Positions 31,171 through 38,920 of a stretch of DNA of 40,932 bases are shown here, piece by piece. Position 1 is the stretch's first letter; the number at the start of each line of letters is the position of its first letter. The notes under the pieces were generated by a model that saw only the letters and a program-made list of their open reading frames with translations, did no database searches and was not told where the DNA came from. This DNA comes from Nostoc sp. LPT. GTDB taxonomy: Bacteria; Cyanobacteriota; Cyanobacteriia; Cyanobacteriales; Nostocaceae. The stretch lies in contig NZ_JABXKF010000126.1 in NCBI RefSeq assembly GCF_017115165.1, positions 1-40,932 on the forward strand, given 5' to 3'. A program made the translations under genes and the position numbers.

Positions 31171-31497
31171 ATGATTATAACTACCACTGATGTAATTCAA
31201 GGAGCCGTGATTGAGTCATATTTAGGCATTGTGACAGCAGAAGTAGTCTACGGCAGCAATTTCTTGCGGGATTTTTTGGCTGGTATTCGAGATATTATCG
31301 GTGGACGCACTGCTAGCTATGAGCGTCTATTTGAGCAGGGTCAACGCAAGGCACTAGAAGAATTAGAACAACGCGCACAACGTTTAGGAGCAAATGCTGT
31401 AATTGGGATTGAAATTGATACTGGCACAATAAATATTGACCAGTCAGGAGTGCTTTTGCTGATTACTGCCACAGGCACTGCTGTGAGGATGCGTTAG
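31171..31497 (+). CDS. YbjQ/UPF0145 (DUF74) family protein
   Basis: A 108-aa protein matching the YbjQ family: start IITTTDVIQGAVIESYLGIVTAEVVYG, a central RDIIGGRTASYE, and LGANAVIGIEIDTGTI. Members form pentameric rings and are often labelled heavy-metal-binding, though the function is not proven. The perfect ribosome site AGGAGG lies 7 nt before the ATG, suggesting strong expression. It stands alone between AT-rich gaps. Confidence 0.88.
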   Translation: MIITTTDVIQGAVIESYLGIVTAEVVYGSNFLRDFLAGIRDIIGGRTASYERLFEQGQRKALEELEQRAQRLGANAVIGIEIDTGTINIDQSGVLLLITATGTAVRMR

Positions 31498-31837
31498 TTT
31501 TTGATGATTTTTACTTTTGACAATACATTAGAAAGTTTTAATTAGATTAAGTCTAATTGCATACATAATTAAAGCTACTTTCTGATAGCTAGATAATAGT
31601 TGGATTTTAAGTTAAGAATTTTTATATAAAAAATTTAGAAAATAAGACATAAATAAATCCTAAACTATTATATTAAAAATTGTTAACTTAAATTTATTTT
31701 TTCTAGCTAAAGATATACCTATTAAATCTTTCTATTGATAGAGACTAAAACAGAACATTTAGTTATTTAATTTGAAGCATAAAGATGAATATACCCGAGC
31801 AGGAACTTTGCTGAAACAGCACTGGAGAACATAAGCG
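31498..31837. other. AT-rich gene-free gap
   Basis: 340 bp, very AT-rich; nothing recognised beyond probable promoter DNA for the next gene. Confidence 0.4.
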
Positions 31838-32470
31838 ATGTCATACGTAAATCGGACAGGCAATGACGTTATATCTACTGATACTGGGGTAGCAGGTAGA
31901 GTAGCTGAATATCATGATCGTGTTCGCTGGGGACCAATTATTGCTGGTTTGTTGGTTTCTTTGGCTACACAATTAATTTTGAGTTCTATCATTGCTGCGG
32001 TTGCGGCAGGCACAGTTGCGGGTTCAGGTGCACCTAGAACAATTGCCCCTAACGCTGCCGGTAATGCGGGGCTTTGGTCAACTATCGCTCTACTAATTTC
32101 CCTATTTACTGGTGGTTGGGTTACAGCTCGTGCTTGTGGTCCGATGAACCGCAATACAGCTCTTCTTAACGGCGCAATTCTTTGGGCAACGACTTTGGCA
32201 GTTAGCTCATGGCTTTTAGCAAGCGGAGTATCTGGTGCTTTTGGTGTTGCTGCTTCTAACGCAGGGGAAGTCATAAACCAAGTACAACAGCAAGGTGGTG
32301 TTAATGTACCACAAGCAAACATAAGTGCCCAACAAGCTCGTGAAACGGCAGCTAATATACGTTCGGGATTGTGGTGGTTTGTGTTTGGTTCTTTGTTGGG
32401 TTTAATAGCCTCAATGATTGGAGCCGTAACTGGCGCTCGTAGTCCTCGGACTAACACTTACAATGCTTAA
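31838..32470 (+). CDS. four-helix membrane protein of unknown function
   Basis: A 210-aa protein with four hydrophobic helices: WGPIIAGLLVSLATQLILSS; LWSTIALLISLFTGGWVTA; LLNGAILWATTLAVSSWLLA; and SGLWWFVFGSLLGLIASMIGAV. A long Ala/Gln-rich loop separates helices 3 and 4. The pattern resembles cyanobacterial and soil-bacterial membrane proteins whose first helix follows R-V-R-W-G-x-I-x-A-G, a text common in such hypothetical families. No enzyme motif is present. A strong terminator follows at 32515. Confidence 0.7.
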   Translation: MSYVNRTGNDVISTDTGVAGRVAEYHDRVRWGPIIAGLLVSLATQLILSSIIAAVAAGTVAGSGAPRTIAPNAAGNAGLWSTIALLISLFTGGWVTARACGPMNRNTALLNGAILWATTLAVSSWLLASGVSGAFGVAASNAGEVINQVQQQGGVNVPQANISAQQARETAANIRSGLWWFVFGSLLGLIASMIGAVTGARSPRTNTYNA

Positions 32471-32514
32471 ATAATTGTTTGAAAAATCAAATGTTATTTA
32501 TTTTTAAATAAAAG

Positions 32515-32536
32515 CACCTTAAAAAAGGTGTTTTTT
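32515..32536 (+). terminator. rho-independent terminator
   Basis: CACCTT-AAAA-AAGGTG and TTTTTT, 44 bp after the membrane-protein stop codon. Confidence 0.85.
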
Positions 32537-32780
32537 GTTTATTATTTAAGCTTGGCGTTTGTAGCGTCCAATTAATTTTGCTGTTGCCAAGATGTTTGTC
32601 CGAGTGCATCAGGGTCATCAACCGACAATTAATACTATGCTTTATGTTGCGAAGTACTTAAAAGGTTCTCGCTCCAATATTAGACTTTAAGCAAAAATGC
32701 TTATCTGTGAATATCGCGCTTCTAAGAAACATTTCTGTTTTTTAAAAGCGCGATATTTTTATGGTTATTTTTTCTAAGTA
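32537..32780. other. gene-free gap with terminator-like hairpin
   Basis: 244 bp between a terminator and the IS630 element. It has a short, unsupported frame and a strong hairpin at 32710-32757, so a small transcript is possible but not shown. Confidence 0.35.
32710..32757 (+). terminator. 12-bp stem hairpin with T-run
   Basis: AATATCGCGCTT (32710-32721) pairs with AAGCGCGATATT (32746-32757), loop 24 nt, followed by TTT. It may end a small RNA or be an IS-associated or dispersed palindrome. Confidence 0.45.
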
Positions 32781-33096
32781 TAGCATCCGCCATAACGGTT
32801 AGGACGCTAGATGTAAGATATGCTCCATCGCATCCCGTAGACACTCATATTGGTCAAGTTGCTTGCGAATGCGACTTTTGAGCCAAGACCAGCATCGCTC
32901 AATCTTGTTGAGATCCGGTGAAACAGGTTGTAAGTACAGCAGTTTACAACCTGCTTGCTGAATCAGTTGCTCAATGCGACCGCCTTTATGGAATGTGGCA
33001 TTATCGATGACTACCACCTGCCAAACAGTTCAAGCAAAGGGATTAAGCAGGTTTCCAACCAAATTTCAAACACAATCCGGTTGCAGGAACCTTCTC

Positions 33097-33122
33097 CTAT
33101 CGGAGACGCTACGCGAACGATT
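33097..33122. repeat. REP-like repeat nested in the IS630 remnant
   Basis: GGAGACGCTACGCGAACG is the dispersed small repeat also seen near 20253. It interrupts the transposase frame. Confidence 0.6.
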
Positions 33123-33408
33123 GTAAAAGGAGCCATTAGTTGGTGGTTACGCAAGGCCGCAATCATATTAACACAGGCGTTGCCTTCGTCCTGATTTGAG
33201 AGCATGAAACCGTTCTCCTTTCTGATTCCAGCCATAACCGTAATCTTCTCGATTGTCCATACCCGCTTCATCGACATAAACAATCGTTTCATCTGCTTGG
33301 GTTGTCAACTGTTCTATGAATCCTTGCCGTTTGATTTCATCGCGCTCTTGATAGCCATAGGTCTTTTTTTCGCGTGAACCCTATTTTCTTTAACGCTCTT
33401 GCAATTGT

Positions 33409-33440
33409 GCGTTAGCGTAGCTCGCCGTAGGCATCGCTAA
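33409..33440. repeat. second REP-like repeat nested in the IS630 remnant
   Basis: GCGTAGCTCGCCGTAGGCAT is another dispersed palindromic text typical of Nostoc-type genomes. It lies where the transposase frame breaks. Confidence 0.5.
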
Positions 33441-33821
33441 TGTTGCCCTCCCACAGTTGAGCCATCTCTACCTGGGTTTTATCACCATGAGATTTAGCAA
33501 AAGCCCGAAATTGCTCCCAGTCTGTGATGCAAGTGGTTGTTTCCAGATGGGTGGTTGGGCTTTGGATGAACATCTCCAGTTTCGGCTTTGCGCTGCAACC
33601 ATAGGTTGATCGTGTTGCGGCTGATATTGAAGAGTTCACTGGCTTCACTTTTCTTCAATCCATCTAACTCAATCGATTGGATCACCATAAGAGCGGAAAT
33701 CGTAACTGTAGGGTTTTGCCATAGCAAATCAGACGATAGCAGATCATGATAATACTTTTAGTTTACGTCCTAATCGACTAGACGGTTACTATAAATGCAA
33801 CGAAAATTTTACTACTGCAAA

Positions 33822-34082
33822 TCACCATTTCAGATATGAACCTTCAATTCCCTGCTCGCGTCGAATTTTGCCATCTTTTTCAAACCAGGCAATTACTTGC
33901 TGTGCTGTCAAATCTTCAATATCAACACCGTACTCTTGGGCGATATGCTTCAAAAGCTTAAGTGATGAAATTGTCAATCTTGTTAAAAACTTTTCTGGGG
34001 AAGACAACAAGGCAGCATCTACTTTGGCTGATTCTTCTAGAGTTAAAAATTGTGCTGATGGTTGCTGTGGTGGTACGTCCAT
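33822..34082 (-). CDS. small conserved cyanobacterial protein downstream of sufR
   Basis: An 86-aa soluble protein. Residues 10-30 (AQFLTLEESAKVDAALLSS) and SPEKFLTRLTISSLKLLKHIAQEYGVDIEDLTAQQVIAWFEKDGKIRREQGIEGSYLKW form a helical protein without Cys. It lies 94 bp after sufR on the same strand and may be co-transcribed with it. I recall similar small proteins in cyanobacteria but no function. The ATG at 34082 is clear. It just escapes the decayed IS630 element, which ends 30 bp beyond its stop codon. Confidence 0.7.
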   Translation of the reverse strand: MDVPPQQPSAQFLTLEESAKVDAALLSSPEKFLTRLTISSLKLLKHIAQEYGVDIEDLTAQQVIAWFEKDGKIRREQGIEGSYLKW

Positions 34083-34148
34083 AAATGAAAAAATGAAATG
34101 CTATCTCAAAGTTAGTTGGGTATTGGACATTAGTTATTAAAAAAAGGA

Positions 34149-34183
34149 CTAATGACAAATGACTAATGACAAATGATTAATGG
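34149..34183. repeat. five 7-bp repeats CTAATGA/CAAATGA over the sufR stop
   Basis: CTAATGA, CAAATGA, CTAATGA, CAAATGA, TTAATGG run without gaps; the last contains the complement of the sufR stop codon (34177-34179). STRR-type. Confidence 0.85.
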
Positions 34184-34860
34184 CGAACTTGTACTAAATA
34201 CCCACAACGATGTTGACCATCAATAATCCAGTGGGTGCGTTCTACGGTACAATCAGGTAAGACGGCTGCAAACATTTCTAATTCGTGACCACAGATGCTG
34301 GGGAAAGACTCGGCAACGTTAGAAATGGCGCAGTTATACTCCATTAAGATAAAGCGATCGCTCTCGAAGCAGTCATTCACATCAACAGGGTGATACTCCG
34401 CCATGAAGCCTTCCGCTTTTCTCAACTCGACTAAGTTGGCTACACGTTCTCGCAGTGAACCATTACCCACGCGATCGCGGTATTCTAGTGCTTTGCGCTC
34501 CCACTGTTTCTGTAAAATCCATTTGAATTGCTCGTGTCCTACCGTTTCGGCTAAGGTGTCTAGCAGCGAAACCGCAAAATTTCCATGGCCATCACCAAAG
34601 CGATCGCTCATTGTTCGGTGCAAGCGATCACGTCCCTGACGACTCAGTTGATAAAGGTGCTGCGGACGCCCCATCCCCGCCGCCTGCACTGTCGATGAAT
34701 ACAAAACTAGCTCCTCCGTCTCCAAATCTTTGAGATGGCGACGAATCGCTTGGGGGGTAACGTCTAAAAGTTCAGCTAGCTCCAAAGCCGTTGCTTTTTC
34801 GTGTTTGTGCAGATATTCTAGGATATCTTGTTTGGTTGAGGACTGGTGGGTAGTCGCCAT
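34177..34860 (-). CDS. sufR: iron-sulfur cluster-sensing transcriptional repressor SufR
   Basis: SufR represses the suf operon when it holds a 4Fe-4S cluster and releases it when iron or sulfur is short or under oxidative stress. The 227-aa protein has a DeoR-type winged helix-turn-helix (residues 10-55, ALELAELLDVTPQAIRRHLKDLE). Five cysteines lie at 164, 177, 190, 204 and 219; the last four follow C-x12-C-x13-C-x14-C, the known SufR cluster-binding spacing. The gene is divergent from sufB, with two operators between them. The ATG at 34860 is clear. Its 3' end is written in heptamer repeats. Confidence 0.95.
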   Translation of the reverse strand: MATTHQSSTKQDILEYLHKHEKATALELAELLDVTPQAIRRHLKDLETEELVLYSSTVQAAGMGRPQHLYQLSRQGRDRLHRTMSDRFGDGHGNFAVSLLDTLAETVGHEQFKWILQKQWERKALEYRDRVGNGSLRERVANLVELRKAEGFMAEYHPVDVNDCFESDRFILMEYNCAISNVAESFPSICGHELEMFAAVLPDCTVERTHWIIDGQHRCGYLVQVRH

Positions 34861-34923
34861 CTTATGGTTGGTGCAAGACGTTCAGCGAACGTCCCAAAAA
34901 TTTCTTTGAAAATTTGACTTTGA

Positions 34924-34937
34924 CAACATTGTTGTTG
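34924..34937. promoter_or_regulatory. SufR operator 1 (CAAC-N6-GTTG)
   Basis: CAACATTGTTGTTG matches the CAAC-N6-GTTG palindrome bound by SufR. It overlaps a TTGACA -35-like hexamer at 34920-34925 that would drive sufB. Confidence 0.8.
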
Positions 34938-34968
34938 TTAATATAGCGTAAAATGAAGATAAGTTAAA

Positions 34969-34982
34969 CAACATAGCTGTTG
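34969..34982. promoter_or_regulatory. SufR operator 2 (CAAC-N6-GTTG)
   Basis: CAACATAGCTGTTG, extended by AAA and TTT on both sides, is a second SufR-type palindrome 45 bp from the first. It lies 120 bp before the sufB start. Confidence 0.8.
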
Positions 34983-35102
34983 TTTTATTATCCACCACTA
35001 TTCTAGCAGCCGTGTAACCATTCCGTAACGTGATATGGGAATCGGTTAGCCACAGCCCGCCTCCCATCCTAAAAGAGTTCTGAACAAGAGAGATTATTAC
35101 TG

Positions 35103-36542
35103 ATGAGTGCCACTGTCAAAACCTTAGTCAACCAACCCTACAAGTACGGCTTTATCACCGATATTGAAGCCGACACTATTCCGCGTGGACTAGACGAGGA
35201 CGTTGTTCGCTTGATCTCCTCTAAAAAGAACGAGCCGCAGTTCATGCTGGACTTTCGCCTCAAGGCTTATCGCCAGTGGCAAAAAATGACTGAACCAACT
35301 TGGCCAAACGTCAAGTATCCGCCAATAAATTATCAGGATATCATTTATTACTCAGCGCCGAAACGCAAGAAAGAAAAATTAAACAGCTTGGACGAAGTTG
35401 ATCCAACCCTTTTAGAAACCTTCGAGAAGTTAGGCATTTCCCTATCTGAACAGAAGCGACTGGCAAACGTCGCCGTCGATGCGATTTTCGATAGCGTCTC
35501 TGTCGCCACTACATTTAAAGAAAAGCTAGCGGAAGACGGCGTTATTTTCTGCTCAATTTCGGAAGCGTTACAAGAACACCCAGAACTAATTAAAAAATAC
35601 CTGGGTAGCGTTGTTCCTGTAGCTGACAATTACTTTGCCGCCTTAAACGCCGCCGTATTTAGCGATGGTTCCTTTGTTTACATTCCTAAAGGCGTGAAAT
35701 GCCCAATGGAACTATCTACCTACTTCCGCATCAACTCTGGTGACACGGGACAATTTGAGCGGACTTTGATTGTCGCCGAAGAAGGTAGTTATGTTTCTTA
35801 CCTCGAAGGTTGCACCGCACCGATGTATGACAGCAACCAGCTGCACGCCGCTGTTGTGGAACTCGTCGCCCTCGACAACGCTGAAATAAAATACTCTACC
35901 GTGCAAAACTGGTACGCTGGAGATGCTAATGGTAAAGGCGGTATTTTCAACTTTGTCACCAAGCGCGGTTTGTGTCAGGGCGTAAATTCTAAGATTTCCT
36001 GGACTCAAGTAGAAACAGGTTCGGCAATTACTTGGAAATATCCTAGCTGTGTGTTGGTGGGTGATAACTCTGTGGGTGAGTTTTACTCGGTGGCGCTGAC
36101 AAATCATCAGCAGCAAGCCGATACGGGTACAAAGATGATTCACGTAGGTAAGAATACTCGCAGTACAATTATTTCTAAAGGAATCTCCGCAGGTAATTCT
36201 AGTAATAGCTACCGGGGTTTGGTGAAAGTCAACCCGACAGCTAAAGGGGCGAGAAATTATTCCCAGTGCGACTCAATGCTGATTGGGGATAATGCCCATG
36301 CTAATACTTTCCCTTATATCCAGGTGCAAAATAATACTGGGAAGGTGGAGCACGAAGCTTCTACTTCTAAGATTGGGGAAGATCAACTGTTCTACTTTGC
36401 TCAACGAGGTATTTCTTCAGAAGATGCCATTTCGATGATGGTTAGCGGCTTCTGTAAGGATGTTTTCAATCAGCTACCGATGGAGTTTGCTGTGGAAGCT
36501 GATAAATTGTTGAGTTTGAAGTTGGAAGGCAGTGTTGGCTAA
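35103..36542 (+). CDS. sufB: Fe-S cluster assembly scaffold SufB
   Basis: SufB is the scaffold subunit of the SufBCD complex, where iron-sulfur clusters are built before transfer to apoproteins. The 479-aa protein has the long beta-helix core with typical text: ALNAAVFSDGSFVYIPKGVKCPMELSTYFRIN, LIVAEEGSYVSYLEGCTAP, HAAVVELVA, and near the C-terminus YSQCDSMLIG and KVEHEAS, which hold the Cys and Glu needed for cluster assembly, then FYFAQRGIS. Length is normal. It is the first gene of sufBCDS, under the SufR operators, but 191 bp of hairpin and repeat separate it from sufC. The ATG at 35103 overlaps TGATG. Confidence 0.97.
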   Translation: MSATVKTLVNQPYKYGFITDIEADTIPRGLDEDVVRLISSKKNEPQFMLDFRLKAYRQWQKMTEPTWPNVKYPPINYQDIIYYSAPKRKKEKLNSLDEVDPTLLETFEKLGISLSEQKRLANVAVDAIFDSVSVATTFKEKLAEDGVIFCSISEALQEHPELIKKYLGSVVPVADNYFAALNAAVFSDGSFVYIPKGVKCPMELSTYFRINSGDTGQFERTLIVAEEGSYVSYLEGCTAPMYDSNQLHAAVVELVALDNAEIKYSTVQNWYAGDANGKGGIFNFVTKRGLCQGVNSKISWTQVETGSAITWKYPSCVLVGDNSVGEFYSVALTNHQQQADTGTKMIHVGKNTRSTIISKGISAGNSSNSYRGLVKVNPTAKGARNYSQCDSMLIGDNAHANTFPYIQVQNNTGKVEHEASTSKIGEDQLFYFAQRGISSEDAISMMVSGFCKDVFNQLPMEFAVEADKLLSLKLEGSVG

Positions 36543-36553
36543 ATGGAAGCAAG

Positions 36554-36588
36554 GATAAACACAGAGACATCCGCGTTCTGTGTTTATC
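36554..36588 (+). terminator. 12-bp perfect hairpin between sufB and sufC
   Basis: GATAAACACAGA (36554-36565) pairs with TCTGTGTTTATC (36577-36588), loop 11 nt, 12 bp after the sufB stop. It has only a short T-run, so it could attenuate or process the transcript and set sufB against sufCDS levels. Confidence 0.55.
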
Positions 36589-36599
36589 TTTAGGAAGAA

Positions 36600-36720
36600 T
36601 AACGTAGACGCAAAGCGGTGAAGGAAGCAGCGCGGTCTTGGGGGTTTCCCCCATGAGCGACTGCTGAACCCGGAGGGCTTGCCGCAGGCTACCGCGAAGA
36701 CGCCAAGAGCGCGAAGTAGA
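36600..36720. repeat. dispersed repeat text within the suf operon
   Basis: GCGCGGTCTTGGGGGTTTCC (followed by the rest of a GGGGG-TTT-CCCCC hairpin) and GGCTTGCCGCAGGCTACCGC are dispersed Nostoc-type repeat texts. They fill the sufB-sufC gap before the ribosome site of sufC. Confidence 0.55.
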
Positions 36721-36733
36721 GAGAAGAGAGAAA

Positions 36734-37525
36734 ATGATTATTGAAAATAGTGAAGTTGTGCTGTCAGTACGGAATCTGACGGCTAATGTTGATGGGACAC
36801 CGATTCTTAAGGGTGTGAATTTGGAGGTGCGATCGGGTGAAATTCATGCGATTATGGGGCCGAATGGTTCTGGTAAGAGTACCTTTTCTAAGGTTTTGGC
36901 TGGGCATCCGGCGTATGAGGTGACTGGTGGTGAGGTGATTTTTCAGGGGCAAAATCTTCTGGAGTTAGAACCGGAGGAACGTGCAAGAAGTGGTGTATTT
37001 TTGGCGTTTCAGTATCCGTTAGAAATTCCCGGTGTGAGCAATTTGGATTTCTTGCGGGTGGCATACAATTCTCGTCGCAAGGCACAAGGTTTAGAGGAAA
37101 TAGACGCTTTTGATTTTGACGATTTGATTGAGGAAAAGCTGGATGTAGTGAAGATGAATTCCAGTTTTCTCAGTCGGAGTTTGAATGAAGGGTTTTCTGG
37201 TGGTGAGAAGAAGCGGAATGAAATTCTGCAAATGGCGCTGCTGGAACCAAAGTTGGGAATTTTGGATGAGACTGATTCGGGTTTGGATATTGACGCACTT
37301 AGAATTGTAGCGAATGGGGTAAATCAACTGGCAAGTCCAGAAAATGCCACAATTTTGATTACTCACTATCAGCGGTTACTCGATTATATAGTGCCTGATT
37401 TTGTGCATGTGATGGCACAGGGGCAGATTATTACCAGTGGCGGTAAGGAACTGGCATTAGAATTAGAGTCTCGCGGTTATGATTGGGTGCTGGCAGAATT
37501 TGCAGCTGCTGAGGTGGGTGTGTAA
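36734..37525 (+). CDS. sufC: Fe-S cluster assembly ATPase SufC
   Basis: SufC is the ABC-type ATPase that opens the SufBD core during cluster assembly. The 263-aa protein has Walker A GPNGSGKST (residues 42-50), Q-loop AFQYP, the SufC-specific signature FSGGEKKR (154-161), and Walker B LGILDETDSGLD (174-185). It is followed by sufD with overlap at TAATG (one shared base), indicating translational coupling. The start is an ATG preceded by GAGAGAAGAGAGAAA. Its distance from sufB (191 bp) is unusual for this operon. Confidence 0.97.
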   Translation: MIIENSEVVLSVRNLTANVDGTPILKGVNLEVRSGEIHAIMGPNGSGKSTFSKVLAGHPAYEVTGGEVIFQGQNLLELEPEERARSGVFLAFQYPLEIPGVSNLDFLRVAYNSRRKAQGLEEIDAFDFDDLIEEKLDVVKMNSSFLSRSLNEGFSGGEKKRNEILQMALLEPKLGILDETDSGLDIDALRIVANGVNQLASPENATILITHYQRLLDYIVPDFVHVMAQGQIITSGGKELALELESRGYDWVLAEFAAAEVGV

Positions 37526-38892
37526 TGAGTATTCAAGTATCTCCTAGTCCTATTCCTAATTCAAATGTAGTCAGTTTGACATCGACTCTGTTAGATAGAG
37601 ATGATTATCTGACTGGGTTGTTAAATCAAGTAACGGCAACGAAAACAGAAGGTTGGTTGCAGGAATTACGCCAAAGTGCTGCTAATTGGGTACGTCACTC
37701 GATTATCCCAACTACCCGCGAGGAAGAATGGCGATTTACTGATTTGTCGTCTTTGCGAAAGGTGCAATTTAATCTAGAGACGGTAAATTTTGCATCTCTA
37801 GAATTTGATATTTTGCCAGAAGCGGCTAACAGTCGTTTGGTATTTGTTAATGGTGTTTTTGCACCGGAGTTATCCGCAGTTTCAGATTTACCATCTGGAA
37901 TTGTGGTGAGTAATTTGGCTGCTTTGTCTGTGGTTGAGCAGGAGGGTGTACGGCAGTATTTAGCTCAAGCTGAGGGAGCGCAGGAAGTTTTTACTGCTCT
38001 CAACACGGCTGGGATAACTGATGCTGCTGTGGTGTGGGTGAAGAAGAATGTGGTAGTTGAAACGCCAATTCATTTGGTGTTTATTTCGGTTGCGGGTGAG
38101 ACGGCAATGATTTCGCAGCCGCGTTGTTTGGTGGTGGCAGAAAGTGGTTCGCAGGTAACGTTGGTTGAAGAGTATACGAACCACCAAGGCGCAAAGAAAG
38201 AGGGAGTATATTTCACCAATGCGGTTACGGAAATTTGGGTTGCTGACAATGCAAAAGTGAGTCACACTAGGGTTGAGCGAGAAGGTGCAGAGGCTTTTCA
38301 TATTGGGAAAACTGCGATCGCCCAAGCTCGTGATAGTCGATATACAAGTCATGCCATAACTTTAGGTGCGAAGTTGTCACGGCACAATTTGGAGATTTTG
38401 CAAACTGGTGAGCAGACAGAAACTACTCTCAATGCTTTGACGATGATTTCTGGTAAGCAATTGGCAGATACTCACAGTGCGATCGCACTCAACTATCCCC
38501 ACGGTACAAGTGACCAATTGCATAAATGTATTGTAGGCGATCGCGCTCATGCGGTGTTCAATGGTAAAGTTTTTGTACCCAAACCAGCGCAGTTGACAAA
38601 TGCAGCCCAGTTGAATCGCAACTTGCTGCTATCATCCAAAGCCAGAGTTGATACCAAACCCCAATTGGAAATTACGGCAGATAATGTCAAATGCGCCCAC
38701 GGTGCTACCGTTAGCCAATTGGAAGATGATGAAATATTCTATCTGCAAAGTCGGGGAATTGATGAAAACGATGCTCGTAAATTGTTAATAAACGCCTTCG
38801 CCGCCGAAATCATCAACCAAATACCAGTTCCTTCTCTACGAGAAATCCTGTTAAGTACAGTCAATAATCTTAAGTCTCTGACTAATGACTAA
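37525..38892 (+). CDS. sufD: Fe-S cluster assembly protein SufD
   Basis: SufD pairs with SufB in the SufBC2D complex and is needed for iron entry. The 455-aa protein has the family beta-helix core: EEWRFTDLSSLRKVQF near residue 70, LVFVNGVFAPELS, LVVAESGSQVTLVEEYTNH, TLNALTMISGKQLADTHSAIALNYPH, KVFVPKPAQLTNAAQLNRNLLLS, and CAHGATVSQLEDDEIFYLQSRGI. The start overlaps the stop of sufC (TAATG). The C-terminus (SLTND) and stop are written in CTAATGA-type heptamers that fill the gap to sufS. Confidence 0.96.
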   Translation: MSIQVSPSPIPNSNVVSLTSTLLDRDDYLTGLLNQVTATKTEGWLQELRQSAANWVRHSIIPTTREEEWRFTDLSSLRKVQFNLETVNFASLEFDILPEAANSRLVFVNGVFAPELSAVSDLPSGIVVSNLAALSVVEQEGVRQYLAQAEGAQEVFTALNTAGITDAAVVWVKKNVVVETPIHLVFISVAGETAMISQPRCLVVAESGSQVTLVEEYTNHQGAKKEGVYFTNAVTEIWVADNAKVSHTRVEREGAEAFHIGKTAIAQARDSRYTSHAITLGAKLSRHNLEILQTGEQTETTLNALTMISGKQLADTHSAIALNYPHGTSDQLHKCIVGDRAHAVFNGKVFVPKPAQLTNAAQLNRNLLLSSKARVDTKPQLEITADNVKCAHGATVSQLEDDEIFYLQSRGIDENDARKLLINAFAAEIINQIPVPSLREILLSTVNNLKSLTND

Positions 38893-38915
38893 TGACTAAT
38901 AACTAATAATTAATC
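38881..38915. repeat. five 7-bp repeats ACTAATG over the sufD stop
   Basis: ACTAATG, ACTAATG, ACTAATA, ACTAATA, ATTAATC occupy the sufD stop codon region and the intergenic space. The same motif family lies at the sufR stop (34149-34183). Confidence 0.85.
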
Positions 38916-38920
38916 TACCA

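Larger units (their letters stand above)
32799..33722 (-). pseudogene. IS630-family transposase, multiply frameshifted
   Basis: The N-terminal piece begins MAKPYSYDFRS at 33722, then continues in another frame with VIQSIELDGLKKSEASELF (helix-turn-helix, with ISRNTINLWLQRKAETGDV), in a third with TTCITDWEQFRAFAKSHGDKT, then after a gap NGFMLSNQDEGNAC. The C-terminal DDE part is VVIDNATFHKGG and LYLQPVSPDLNKIERCWSWLK (32799-33017). At least three frameshifts are needed, and two REP-like repeats sit inside (about 33097-33122 and 33409-33440). The gene is dead. Confidence 0.85.
32781..33791 (-). mobile_element. decayed IS630-family insertion sequence
   Basis: Both ends, read inwards, begin TAGNA and share CCG..C and TTAGGACG in register over 26 bp, an imperfect terminal inverted repeat. 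The element (1011 bp) is flanked on both sides by TA, the IS630/mariner target. The transposase inside is frameshifted in several places. Confidence 0.8.

Noticed and set aside
31912..32457. 181-codon minus-strand frame
   Set aside because: Shadow of the four-helix membrane protein on the other strand; composition is rich in Pro/Ala as expected of a shadow.
32591..32690. Short plus-strand frame starting ATG (MFVRVHQGHQ...)
   Set aside because: Only about 30 codons, no ribosome site; possible relic but not supported as a gene.
35712..36143. 143-codon minus-strand frame inside sufB
   Set aside because: sufB is certain and fills the region; the frame is a shadow.
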